Shown here: positions 49,011 to 57,562 of the stretch, one piece after another | Layout of the letters: every line of letters starts with the position of its first letter | How positions within the stretch are numbered: position 1 is the stretch's first letter | Assembly (NCBI GenBank): GCA_017307505.1 | Contig: JAFKEE010000026.1 | Location: 185,646-249,645, forward strand | From: Acidobacteriota bacterium | Lineage (GTDB): Bacteria > Acidobacteriota > Terriglobia > Bryobacterales > Bryobacteraceae | DNA: 64,000 nucleotides | Direction: 5' to 3' | Notes under the pieces: model-generated | The model's database searches: none | What the model was told of the DNA's origin: nothing | Seen by the model: only the letters and a program-made list of their open reading frames with translations | Position numbers and translations under genes: made by a program

Positions 49011-51065
49011 ATGCGTATTTTTACTCCGATTCTCTGTCTTCTTGCAATCCCCCTGTCCGCGCAAACGCCGCTCCGTCCGCCGGCCACCCCCCTCATCACG
49101 CACGACCCCTACTTCAGCGTCTGGTCGGCCTCCGATGAGCTGACTGCCCAGAGTACAAAGCACTGGACCGGCACCGATCAGCCGCTGGGCGGCCTGGCCC
49201 GCATCGACGGCAAGACCTTCCGTTTCATGGGCGCGGCGCCGCGCGAGGCGGAAGCGATGAAGCAGACGAAACGGACAGTCACCCCCACACGCACGATGTA
49301 CGAGTTCACCGCCGGCGGTGTGAAACTGGGACTCACCTTCTTCACCCCGGCCCTGGCCTCGAATCTCGACCTCCTGTCGCGCCCCGTCACCTATGTCTCC
49401 TGGAGCGTGGCCAGTACCGACAGCGCGCGCCACGCCGTGGAAGTCTACCTCGACGCCACCTCGGCCCTGGCTGTGAACTCTCCCGAACAACGGACACAGT
49501 GGTCGCGCTTGCGCGCCGAGGGCGTGCAGGCGCTGCGCGTGGGCAGCACCCAGCAGGAGATGCTGGCGCGCAGTGGCGATAACCTGCGCATCGAATGGGG
49601 CCACTTCTACCTCGCCCTCCCGGCCGGTTCCCCGGCTGACCTCGCTGTCGGCCTGCCGAAGATGCGTGGCGAGTTCGCGAAGACCGGCCACCTGCCGAAG
49701 TCGGATGAAGTGGAACAACCGGGCCGTCCCGCGCGCGATCCCTATGTCCTCGCGGCCGCCTGGAGCCTCCCTCAGGTCCAGGCGCAGGAGTCCACCGGTT
49801 GGGCGATGTTCGCCTACGACGACGAGTATTCCCTCCAATACTTCCATCGGAACCTGCGCCCCTATTGGCGGCGCAACGGCATGGGGCTGACAGACCTGCT
49901 CACCACCGCCGGACGCGAATACCCGAAGCTACTGGCCGAGTCGAAGCAGTTCGACGAAGAGTTCACCGCCGATCTGGTGAAATCGGGCGGGCCCGAGTAC
50001 GCGGCCATCGCCGTCCTTGCCTACCGCCAGGCCCTGGCGGCCCATAAGCTCGTCGCCGATCTCGACGGCACCCCGCTCTACTTCTCCAAGGAGAACTTCT
50101 CGAATGGCTGCATCGGCACTGTGGACGTTACCTACCCCTCCGCCCCGATGTTCCTCCTGCTCAATCCCAAGCTGCATCTGGCCCTGATCCGGCCCATCCT
50201 CGACTACGGCATGCTCCCCCGCTGGCGCTGGCCCTTTGCTCCGCACGACCTCGGCCAGTACCCGCTGGCCAACGGCCAGGTCTACGGCGGCGGCGAGCAG
50301 ACCGAAGAGAATCAGATGCCCGTCGAAGAGAGCGGCAATATGCTCATCCTGGTAGCGGCGCAGGCACAGGCCGAAGGCAGCGCGGAGTTCGCCCGGAAAT
50401 ACTGGCCGGTTCTGACCAAGTGGGCCTTCTATCTGCGCGAGAAGGGTCTCGATCCGGAGAACCAGCTCTCCACGGACGATTTCGCAGGGCACCTCGCGCA
50501 CAACACCAACCTGTCCATCAAGGCCATCGTGGCCCTGGGGGCCTACGCCCAGGTCGCCGAAAAGCTGGGTGATGACGGGAACGCGAAACAGTTCCGGCAG
50601 GCGGCGGAAGCAATGGCGCGCAAATGGCCGGCCATGGCCAAGGACGGCGACCACTACAAGCTCGCCTTCGACAAGCCGGGCACCTGGAGCCAGAAGTACA
50701 ACCTGGTCTGGGACAAGCTGCTGGGCCTGCATCTCTTCGATCCCTCAATCGCCCGCACGGAGATCGCCTACTACAAGACGAAGCAGAACGTCTACGGCCT
50801 GCCGCTGGACAATCGCGAGACCTACACGAAGCTCGACTGGATCGTGTGGACAGCTACCATGACGGAGAATCGCGCCGACTTCGACGCCCTGATCCACCCT
50901 GTCTTCCAGATGCTGAACGAGTCCGGCAGCCGCGTCCCGATGACCGACTGGTACTGGACGCTAGACGGCAAGCAGCGCGGCTTCCAGGCGCGCAGCGTAG
51001 TCGGCGGCGTGATGATCCCGCTCCTGGCGCAGCCCGAACTCTGGAAGAAGTGGAGGACCCGCTAG
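49011..51065 (+). CDS. secreted DUF4965-type glutaminase family protein
   Basis: A 684-residue exported protein: signal peptide (FTPILCLLAIPLSAQ), DUF4964/DUF5127 N-region (RPPATPLITHDPYFSVWSASDELT), and a large (alpha/alpha) catalytic region with NFSNGCIGTVDVTYPSAPMFLL and GGEQTEENQMPVEESGNMLI, the DUF4965 glutaminase signature, ending GWVT-like VWTATM. Family members hydrolyse glutamine or act as glycosidases; the reaction here is inferred. It is preceded by an AT-containing stretch but no clear promoter, and followed by the dispersed repeats. Confidence 0.86.
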   Translation: MRIFTPILCLLAIPLSAQTPLRPPATPLITHDPYFSVWSASDELTAQSTKHWTGTDQPLGGLARIDGKTFRFMGAAPREAEAMKQTKRTVTPTRTMYEFTAGGVKLGLTFFTPALASNLDLLSRPVTYVSWSVASTDSARHAVEVYLDATSALAVNSPEQRTQWSRLRAEGVQALRVGSTQQEMLARSGDNLRIEWGHFYLALPAGSPADLAVGLPKMRGEFAKTGHLPKSDEVEQPGRPARDPYVLAAAWSLPQVQAQESTGWAMFAYDDEYSLQYFHRNLRPYWRRNGMGLTDLLTTAGREYPKLLAESKQFDEEFTADLVKSGGPEYAAIAVLAYRQALAAHKLVADLDGTPLYFSKENFSNGCIGTVDVTYPSAPMFLLLNPKLHLALIRPILDYGMLPRWRWPFAPHDLGQYPLANGQVYGGGEQTEENQMPVEESGNMLILVAAQAQAEGSAEFARKYWPVLTKWAFYLREKGLDPENQLSTDDFAGHLAHNTNLSIKAIVALGAYAQVAEKLGDDGNAKQFRQAAEAMARKWPAMAKDGDHYKLAFDKPGTWSQKYNLVWDKLLGLHLFDPSIARTEIAYYKTKQNVYGLPLDNRETYTKLDWIVWTATMTENRADFDALIHPVFQMLNESGSRVPMTDWYWTLDGKQRGFQARSVVGGVMIPLLAQPELWKKWRTR

Positions 51066-51311
51066 AAAGTTGCCTCCCTCGAGTCAGCTGTAAGAACCAC
51101 CTCCTATCGGGCCCAGGCGCGGAATGTCGCAGCACCACCTGCACATCCGGTCCTGGGCCCGAAGTGTTTCAGCCCCAACCACGCCGCCCCATCAGCCGCA
51201 GAATTCCGGTGCAGGCCCCAAGCGGGGTGGGCTGATTGCGGGGCAGGAGTATTGTGCGCAGAAGCATTGAGAACAGAAGTATTGAGGGCAGAAAAGTTTT
51301 GTGATGCAGAA

Positions 51312-51575
51312 GGATTGTGGGGCAGGATTCATCCTGCGCGGGACTTCAGTCCCGCCCGAGTCCCCCCACGCTCAGCCCCGAAGCGGGGCAGGAGGATTGC
51401 AGGGCAGGAGGATTGTGGGGTGGGATTTATCCTGCGCGGGACTTCAGTCCCGCCCGAGTCCCCCCAAGCTCAGCCCCGAAGTGGGCCAGGAATATTGCAG
51501 GGCAGGAGGATAGTGGGGCAGGAGCATTGTGGGGCAGGATTCATCCTGCGCGGGACTTCAGTCCCGCCCGAGTCC
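51312..51575. repeat. three copies of a REP-like hairpin repeat
   Basis: Three near-identical units (about 51312-51366, 51410-51464, 51525-51575) each contain the perfect palindrome CGGGACT-TC-AGTCCCG (51339-51354, 51437-51452, 51551-51566) preceded by GGGGCAGGATTCATCCTG-like DNA. Between them are short GCAGGAGGATTG repeats. The 545-base gap between the glutaminase and propeller genes holds no gene I can support. Confidence 0.85.
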
Positions 51576-51610
51576 AAGCCAAGAACAAGGCCCGAACGCC
51601 CGCCCGCCCC

Positions 51611-53932
51611 TCAATTCGACTCCCGATACGCCCGTCCACTCCGATACAGCGCGATCCGCGCCTTCACCGCCGCCACCATCTCCTCATCCTTCCGCTCCTC
51701 CGCCAGCCGGAGCGCCTCCGCTCCAGCCCGCACAGCCTCCTGAAACCGGCCCGCCTCCGCATAAGCCGCCCCCAGCCCGTCCAGCAGAATCGGATCCTGC
51801 CGGTGCGACAACTCTGCCGCCTTCTCCGCCAGCGCCACCGCCTCCGCGCCATTGCGAGCTGAGGAATCCGGACACGTAGCCAGCAGCCACGCCAGATTGC
51901 CCAGCACCGGCAGACGCCCCGGCTCCAGCCGCATCGCGGTCCGCAAAGTCCCCACCGCCGCCCGGTAATTCCTCTGCATCAGGTAAACCCCGCCCAGGTT
52001 CACCAGCGCCTCCATCGACTGCGGATCCAGCTCCAGCGATTGCTGGAACTCACGAGCCGCTTGCTCCAACCGCCCCGTCTGCAGCAGCACCAGCCCTAAA
52101 TTGTTCCGAGCCTCCACAGACTCGGGCTTCGCCTCCAAAGCCCGCCGGAACTCGGCCGCCGCCGTCTCCAGCCGCCCCTGCCGCAGATAGAGCCCGCCGA
52201 GATTCGTCCGGGCCCGCGCGTCGCCGGGATCCAGTTGCAGGGCCCGCTGCCATCCGGCAATCGCCGCCTCATTCTGCCCCTTCTCCGTGAGCTCGAAGGC
52301 CAGGTCATACAGCCGGTAAAACTCCGCCGCCGGAGCATCAATATGATCCAGCCCGCCCTTCGGAATATTCGCGAACTCCGGAATGTTCACCGCCCGGTTG
52401 GCCGCCGTCGAATTCTCAATCAGAATCGGCGGACTGTCGTTGCCGTTCTCATCGATATGCGTCAGGAACATCTGCGTATACGGCGAGCGGCTCTTCGACG
52501 AGAACACCATCCACCGCCCATTCGGCGAGAAGCTGTGCCACGAGTTCATCAACTCTGTGTTACAGTTCATCAGCCGCGCCTCGCCCCCGCCCGCCGGCAC
52601 AATGTAGAGCTTCCCATCCGGCCGCATCAACTGGCCGTTGCGGCTCTTCACGAACACCAGCCAGCGGCCGTCAGGCGAGATCTTCGGGAAGGAGTTGCTC
52701 ATCCCGTTGCCGGACGCGCCCCGGATCGCCTCGGCCTTCCCGCCCGCTCCGTCATGGAACGGGATCCGATACAGATCGTACTGGATCTGGACCTCATTCG
52801 GATCGTTCGGAAACTCCGCCATCTTCCGCCCCTTCGGGTAGGACTCCGTGGCCTGCGCGCGCAGAAAGACCAGGTACTGCCCGTCCGGACTCCAGACCGC
52901 ATTGGACTGCACCAACCGAGGATCATCTGCCCCCGGCAAGGCCCGCACCTGCCCGTCCGCGCGGTTATACCAGGCCAGAATGCCGCGCGTTGGATAGAAA
53001 ACCTGCAGAAACCGGTAGTCCGTGAAATTCGCGACGTAATACTGAACCTCTGTGGTCGTCGCGACGAACCGCCCGTCCGGCGAAACCTGCGACATGAAGC
53101 CAATCCGCTTGCCCGGCTCCATCTGCTTCCGGAACGTCTTCCACGAGATCACGTCCTCGTTGCGAATCGAAGTCTGCTGGCGCACCGGCACGATGGCATA
53201 CAGCCCCTTGTCATTATGAGGACCGTCGAGATCGAGCCCCAGCGTCTGGCCGTCCTTCGAAAAGGAGTGGCAGTTCGCGCAGGTGTGCATCCCCGTCAAC
53301 ACCAGCCGGCTCGCCGGTTCGTCCACATAGCGCAGTCGCCAGGCCAGGTAGGGCAGCAGCTTCGGCTCCAACGGCTTGATGATGCCCGGCTGAAGCTCCG
53401 AAGGCATCAGCGGCACATCGCGATAGAAGATCGGCGCGCCCACCGGATCGCGCGACGTCTGGATCCTCACCACCCCTTGCGCGGCCGGTTTCCCTCCGCT
53501 AAAGCGCGTAATCGTGACGGCGGCAGGCTTCTCAACCGAATGCTCTTGGATGGCGGCCCAGGTCGCCGCGTCCGGCTTCCACGTGCGCAGCGCGGCCTGG
53601 TGCGGAGTGAGTGCCGGCAGCCGGTTTGTGTTCGAGACGCAGCGCGCATCAATCTCGCCCAGCTTCACGCGGTCGCCTGTAGCGCTCACCTGAAGCGGAG
53701 CGCTTCCATCCGCAAAGGCGATCTGGATTCTCCAGGAGCCCGCCGGATCTCCGGCTTCGAACCATTCCACGGAGGGCGCTTCCATATCGGGCGGAAAAAT
53801 CGATCCGTCCCTCGGATACTCGACGCGAATCATCCGAAGCGCGGAAGGCTCTGCGGCCGCACACCACTCCTCCGCACCGGGCGCGAGCAGCAGCGGCAGC
53901 AGGACGAGGAGTCTGGTCGTGAAGTCCCTCAT
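51611..53932 (-). CDS. secreted beta-propeller (PD40) and TPR protein with a CxxCH heme motif
   Basis: A 773-residue exported protein. After the signal peptide (LLVLLPLLLAPGAEE) come an N-terminal beta domain, a single c-type heme motif CANCH at 218-222 in HTCANCHSFSKDG, TolB/WD40-like propeller repeats over about 225-540 (SPDGRFVATTTE, SPDGQYLVFLRA, SPDGRWLVFVKS, SPNGRWMVFSSK), and about seven TPR units from 555 to 770. A propeller scaffold carrying one heme could be a redox-linked sensor or electron carrier. It is divergent from the fucosidase gene. Confidence 0.85.
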   Translation of the reverse strand: MRDFTTRLLVLLPLLLAPGAEEWCAAAEPSALRMIRVEYPRDGSIFPPDMEAPSVEWFEAGDPAGSWRIQIAFADGSAPLQVSATGDRVKLGEIDARCVSNTNRLPALTPHQAALRTWKPDAATWAAIQEHSVEKPAAVTITRFSGGKPAAQGVVRIQTSRDPVGAPIFYRDVPLMPSELQPGIIKPLEPKLLPYLAWRLRYVDEPASRLVLTGMHTCANCHSFSKDGQTLGLDLDGPHNDKGLYAIVPVRQQTSIRNEDVISWKTFRKQMEPGKRIGFMSQVSPDGRFVATTTEVQYYVANFTDYRFLQVFYPTRGILAWYNRADGQVRALPGADDPRLVQSNAVWSPDGQYLVFLRAQATESYPKGRKMAEFPNDPNEVQIQYDLYRIPFHDGAGGKAEAIRGASGNGMSNSFPKISPDGRWLVFVKSRNGQLMRPDGKLYIVPAGGGEARLMNCNTELMNSWHSFSPNGRWMVFSSKSRSPYTQMFLTHIDENGNDSPPILIENSTAANRAVNIPEFANIPKGGLDHIDAPAAEFYRLYDLAFELTEKGQNEAAIAGWQRALQLDPGDARARTNLGGLYLRQGRLETAAAEFRRALEAKPESVEARNNLGLVLLQTGRLEQAAREFQQSLELDPQSMEALVNLGGVYLMQRNYRAAVGTLRTAMRLEPGRLPVLGNLAWLLATCPDSSARNGAEAVALAEKAAELSHRQDPILLDGLGAAYAEAGRFQEAVRAGAEALRLAEERKDEEMVAAVKARIALYRSGRAYRESN

Positions 53933-54015
53933 GGAAGCGGTTTCCTCTACGATAGCCGGAACCGCACGCCCATGCGGGCCGCCAGCCCCCGGATCGGCCC
54001 GCTCTCATTCTCTCC

Positions 54016-54044
54016 TGGACACGAACGTTAACGCTAACTATAAT
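54016..54044 (+). promoter_or_regulatory. near-consensus promoter for the fucosidase gene
   Basis: TGGACA (54016-54021), 17 bases, then TATAAT (54039-54044). Transcription would start near 54051, so the ATG at 54055 would be used almost leaderless; the other candidate ATG at 54043 overlaps the -10 box. Confidence 0.7.
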
Positions 54045-54054
54045 GGGCGTGATC

Positions 54055-55674
54055 ATGCGACGCCTGCTGCCCGCCCTCCTCCTCTTCACCGGACTCCTGT
54101 CCGCCCAGCGCGACATTCCGCCAGGTTCCCTCAACAAACCCGAACGGCTCGAATGGTTCCGGGACCAGGGCTTCGGCATGTTCATCCATTGGTCCGTCGA
54201 TAGCCAGACCGGCGTAGTAATCTCCCACTCGCTCGCCGGCGCCGACGAGGCCTACACAAAGCGCTTCTTCGAAGACCTGCCCAAGACCTTCAACCCGCGC
54301 AAGTTCTATCCCCAGGACTGGGCCGCCCTGGCCAAACTGGCCGGCATCAAGTACGTCGTCTTCACCACCAAACACCACTCCGGCTTCACCATGTGGGACA
54401 CGAAGACCAACGACTTCGGCATCATGCACACCCCCTTCAAGCATGACCTGACGCGCGAGATCCTGGACGCCTTCCGGGGGCAGGGCATTGCCCCCGGCAT
54501 CTACTTTTCTCCCGACGATTTCTGGTGGCTGTGGAAGAACAAAATCGACATCCAGCGCGGCATCCCTGGCGTGCAGCCCCGCAACAACCCGGGCCTGATG
54601 CAGTTGGACCTCGCCCAGATCCAGGAGCTCATGACCAACTACGGGCCCATCGACGTCGTCTTCTTCGATGGCGAACCCCAGGGCCTGCGGGACCTCGCCT
54701 GGAAGCTCCAGCCCAACACCATCGTGACCCGCGGCGCCATCCAGACCCCTGAACTCTACGTCCCCGGAGTCCCGCTGGAAGGCGCCTGGGAAGCGAACTT
54801 CACCATGGGCACCGCCTGGCAGTATCAGCCGCAGAACGAGGACTACAAGTCCGGCGGCCGCGTCATCGACATCCTGGTCGAAACACGCGCCAAAGGCGGC
54901 AACCTCCTCCTCAACATCGGTCCCAAGCCCGATGGCGAGCTCCCTATCGAGCAGGAGGAGCGCCTCCGTGAGGTCGCTCTCTGGATGCAGGTGAATCAGG
55001 AGTGCATCTACAACGTCCGCCCCTGGGTCATCACCAACGAACAGAACATCTGGTTCACCAAAGCGAAGAATGAAGACACAGTCTACGCCGTGGTCAAGCA
55101 GGAACCCCGCTGGGTGCGCGCCCAGTGGCGCGACTTCGTCCTCAAGAGCGTCCAGGCCACGCCGCAATCCGTGGTGACCGTCCTCGGCCAGAACGACCGC
55201 GTCCTCGAATACCGGCCCGAAGTGAATCCGAAGCCCTCTCTCAAGCAGGAGGCCGACGGCCTGCACGTCCGCGCCATGTTCACCCATCGCCTGCAGGACA
55301 ACAGCAAGTGGCCCAACCCCATCGTCCTGAAGATCACCAACGTGAAGCCGGCCTTCACTCCGCCCAAGGTGGAAACCAGCACCGCCAAGTTCGACAAGGC
55401 CACGCGCACCGCGACCCTCTCCGGCAACCTGACCGACCTCGGCAAGGCAGCCTCTCTGGAAGTAGGCTTCCAGTACCGCAGCATCATCGGCCTCGATGCC
55501 AGCGACCGCTCCATCCCCTGGCAGAACGGCCCTTCGAAGACAGTCACCGCCACGGGCGCCTTCACCCTCACCGTCCCCGACCTCAATCCCGATGGCGTCT
55601 ACGAGTTCCGCGCCTACGCGAAGCACCCGGTGCTCACCATCTACGGCCTCGACAAACGCCTGCCCATGAAATAA
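54055..55674 (+). CDS. alpha-L-fucosidase, GH29, secreted
   Basis: About 539 residues from the ATG giving MRRLLPALLLF (signal peptide ending LLSAQ). GH29 marks: FGMFIHWSV, KYVVFTTKHHSGFTMWDT, PGIYFSPDDF, and the nucleophile Asp205 in PIDVVFFDGEPQG; later GGNLLLNIGPKPDGELP. A C-terminal beta-rich domain follows. It releases alpha-linked fucose outside the cytoplasm. A GH29 of another subtype follows 12 bases downstream. The acid/base is not fixed from sequence alone. Confidence 0.92.
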   Translation: MRRLLPALLLFTGLLSAQRDIPPGSLNKPERLEWFRDQGFGMFIHWSVDSQTGVVISHSLAGADEAYTKRFFEDLPKTFNPRKFYPQDWAALAKLAGIKYVVFTTKHHSGFTMWDTKTNDFGIMHTPFKHDLTREILDAFRGQGIAPGIYFSPDDFWWLWKNKIDIQRGIPGVQPRNNPGLMQLDLAQIQELMTNYGPIDVVFFDGEPQGLRDLAWKLQPNTIVTRGAIQTPELYVPGVPLEGAWEANFTMGTAWQYQPQNEDYKSGGRVIDILVETRAKGGNLLLNIGPKPDGELPIEQEERLREVALWMQVNQECIYNVRPWVITNEQNIWFTKAKNEDTVYAVVKQEPRWVRAQWRDFVLKSVQATPQSVVTVLGQNDRVLEYRPEVNPKPSLKQEADGLHVRAMFTHRLQDNSKWPNPIVLKITNVKPAFTPPKVETSTAKFDKATRTATLSGNLTDLGKAASLEVGFQYRSIIGLDASDRSIPWQNGPSKTVTATGAFTLTVPDLNPDGVYEFRAYAKHPVLTIYGLDKRLPMK

Positions 55675-55686
55675 GGAAGTATCACC

Positions 55687-57177
55687 ATGCAGCTCAGCCG
55701 ACGCAGTCTGTTGCAGATGGCCGCCTCCACGCCCGTGTGGGCGCAGGGCGCAAAGCCGGTGTTCGAAGGAAACTTCGAGTCCCTCGCCCAGTACAAGTGC
55801 CCGGACTGGTTCCGGAACGGCAAGTTCGGGATCTGGGCGCATTGGGGACCCCAGTGCGTGCCCAAGACCGGCGACTGGTACGCGCGCAACATGTACATCG
55901 AAGGGTCGCCGCAGAACAAGTACCACGTCGAGCACTACGGCCATCCTTCGAAGGTCGGCTTCAAGGACATCGTCACGCAGTGGAAGGCCGAGAAGTTCGA
56001 TCCCGAGTCCTTGATCACGCGCTACAAGGCCGCCGGAGCCCGCTACTTCGTCTCCATGGGCATCCACCACGACAACTTCGACATCTGGAACTCGAAGCAC
56101 CACAAGTGGAATGCCGCCCAGATGGGGCCGAAGAAGGACATCGTCGGGCTATGGGCCAAGGCCGCGCGCAAAGCGGGTCTGCGCTTCGGTGTGACGGAGC
56201 ATCTGGAGCGCACCTGGTCCTGGTTCAACGTCAACAAAGGCGCCGACAAGGAAGGCCCCTTCAAAGGTGTGCCCTATGACGGCAACGATCCCAAATATGC
56301 GGATTTCTACCTCCCTCCGCACGAAGACAACTCCCGGGCGTTTCCTCTGAATCCGCCCGACTCGTGGAAGAAGGAGTGGTTCGCGCGCATCACCGATCTG
56401 ATCGACCAGCACGAGCCCGACCTGCTCTACACCGACGGCGGCATCCCCTTCGGAGACGTTGGCAAGTCGTTAGTGGCTCACTTCTACAACCAGAGCCTGA
56501 AGCGCAACAAAGGCAAGTTGGAGGCGGTGTATAACATCAAGAACGTGCACGACAACGTGCACGGCGAGTTCGATCCGCGCTGCTGCATCTACGACCTGGA
56601 GCGCGGCTACGCCGACAGGATCCTCGACCTCCCCTGGCAGACCGACACCTGCATCGGCGACTGGTTCTACAAGGCCGGCATGCAGTACAAGTCGGCGCAG
56701 ACGGTGGTTCACATGCTCGCCGACATCGTCAGCAAGAACGGCAACCTGCTCCTGAACTTCCCGCTGCTGCCCGACGGCACCCTCGACGCGGAAGAGAGCG
56801 CCGTCCTGGACGGCATCACGAAATGGATGTCCGCGCACGGCGAAGCGATCCACGATACGCGCCCCTGGACGAAGTTCGGCGAAGGCCCGACCCAGGCCTC
56901 TGGAGGCATGTTCAGCGAGCGTTCCCTGAAGCAGTACACGGCCCAGGACTTCCGTTTCACGAAGAAGGGCGACATCCTCTATGCGATCTGCCTGGGAACC
57001 CCAGCGAAGCAGGCCGTGATCCAGTCGTTAGCCGAGAACGCGCCGCAGAAAGTGCAGCGCGTGGAACTGCTCGGGCGCAAACAGCCGCTGAAGTTCCAAA
57101 GGAGCACCCAGGCCCTGACGGTCGAGATGCCGGAAGGCCTGAGTCCGGATCTGGCGGTGGTGTTCAAGGTCAGCTAG
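55687..57177 (+). CDS. alpha-L-fucosidase, GH29, with Tat-type signal
   Basis: A 496-residue enzyme with a Tat-like N-terminus (SRRSLLQMAASTPVWAQ). Landmarks: KFGIWAHWGPQCVP, GARYFVSMGIHHDNFDIW, nucleophile Asp250 in DLLYTDGGIPFG, and NGNLLLNFPLLPDGTLD. It is only distantly similar to the gene before it, so the pair probably cleave different fucose linkages. Together with the rhamnosidase and mannonate dehydratase-like gene it points to use of plant or microbial heteropolysaccharides. Confidence 0.92.
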   Translation: MQLSRRSLLQMAASTPVWAQGAKPVFEGNFESLAQYKCPDWFRNGKFGIWAHWGPQCVPKTGDWYARNMYIEGSPQNKYHVEHYGHPSKVGFKDIVTQWKAEKFDPESLITRYKAAGARYFVSMGIHHDNFDIWNSKHHKWNAAQMGPKKDIVGLWAKAARKAGLRFGVTEHLERTWSWFNVNKGADKEGPFKGVPYDGNDPKYADFYLPPHEDNSRAFPLNPPDSWKKEWFARITDLIDQHEPDLLYTDGGIPFGDVGKSLVAHFYNQSLKRNKGKLEAVYNIKNVHDNVHGEFDPRCCIYDLERGYADRILDLPWQTDTCIGDWFYKAGMQYKSAQTVVHMLADIVSKNGNLLLNFPLLPDGTLDAEESAVLDGITKWMSAHGEAIHDTRPWTKFGEGPTQASGGMFSERSLKQYTAQDFRFTKKGDILYAICLGTPAKQAVIQSLAENAPQKVQRVELLGRKQPLKFQRSTQALTVEMPEGLSPDLAVVFKVS

Positions 57178-57562
57178 AGCTTGGTAATGTGGTTGAACTT
57201 GCATTACCGCGGGGCAGGATCGGGCGGAACGCACGGAGCCCCCTGTCACTTGTTGCCTCGCCGCAACTAATTCCATAGGCCCATTCAGGAACGATCCTGC
57301 CCTCGTTTGCGGGTCCTCGTCGAATCTTCCTGCGTTGTCGGAGTGATGCCGGCTCGCTCATACAGTCGCATCATTTTCTCGACTGTTAAGCGTGCAGATA
57401 ACTGCGATTCCACGAATTCACGTCTTATCCTTGTTCTGCTGGCGGAACGATCTGCGCCACGATGACAGGTGGCACGGGCGATACGCTATGGTAATGTAGG
57501 CCGAGATAGGACATTACCCGCTCGTTTCTGCCTGCAATCCGCTGAAAAGGAGGCATCCCGTT
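57178..57562. other. 385-base intergenic region without a supported gene
   Basis: I see no coding pattern. GC content looks lower than in the flanking fucosidase genes. AAGGAGG at 57547-57553 serves the next gene. Composition and the diverged paralogue that follows suggest recently acquired or old non-coding DNA. Confidence 0.4.

Noticed and set aside
51236..51610. CRISPR-like spaced repeats downstream of the glutaminase gene
   Set aside because: The repeats contain perfect palindromes, differ in spacing (about 98 and 114 bases) and the intervening DNA is itself repetitive, so they are REP-like elements and not a CRISPR array.
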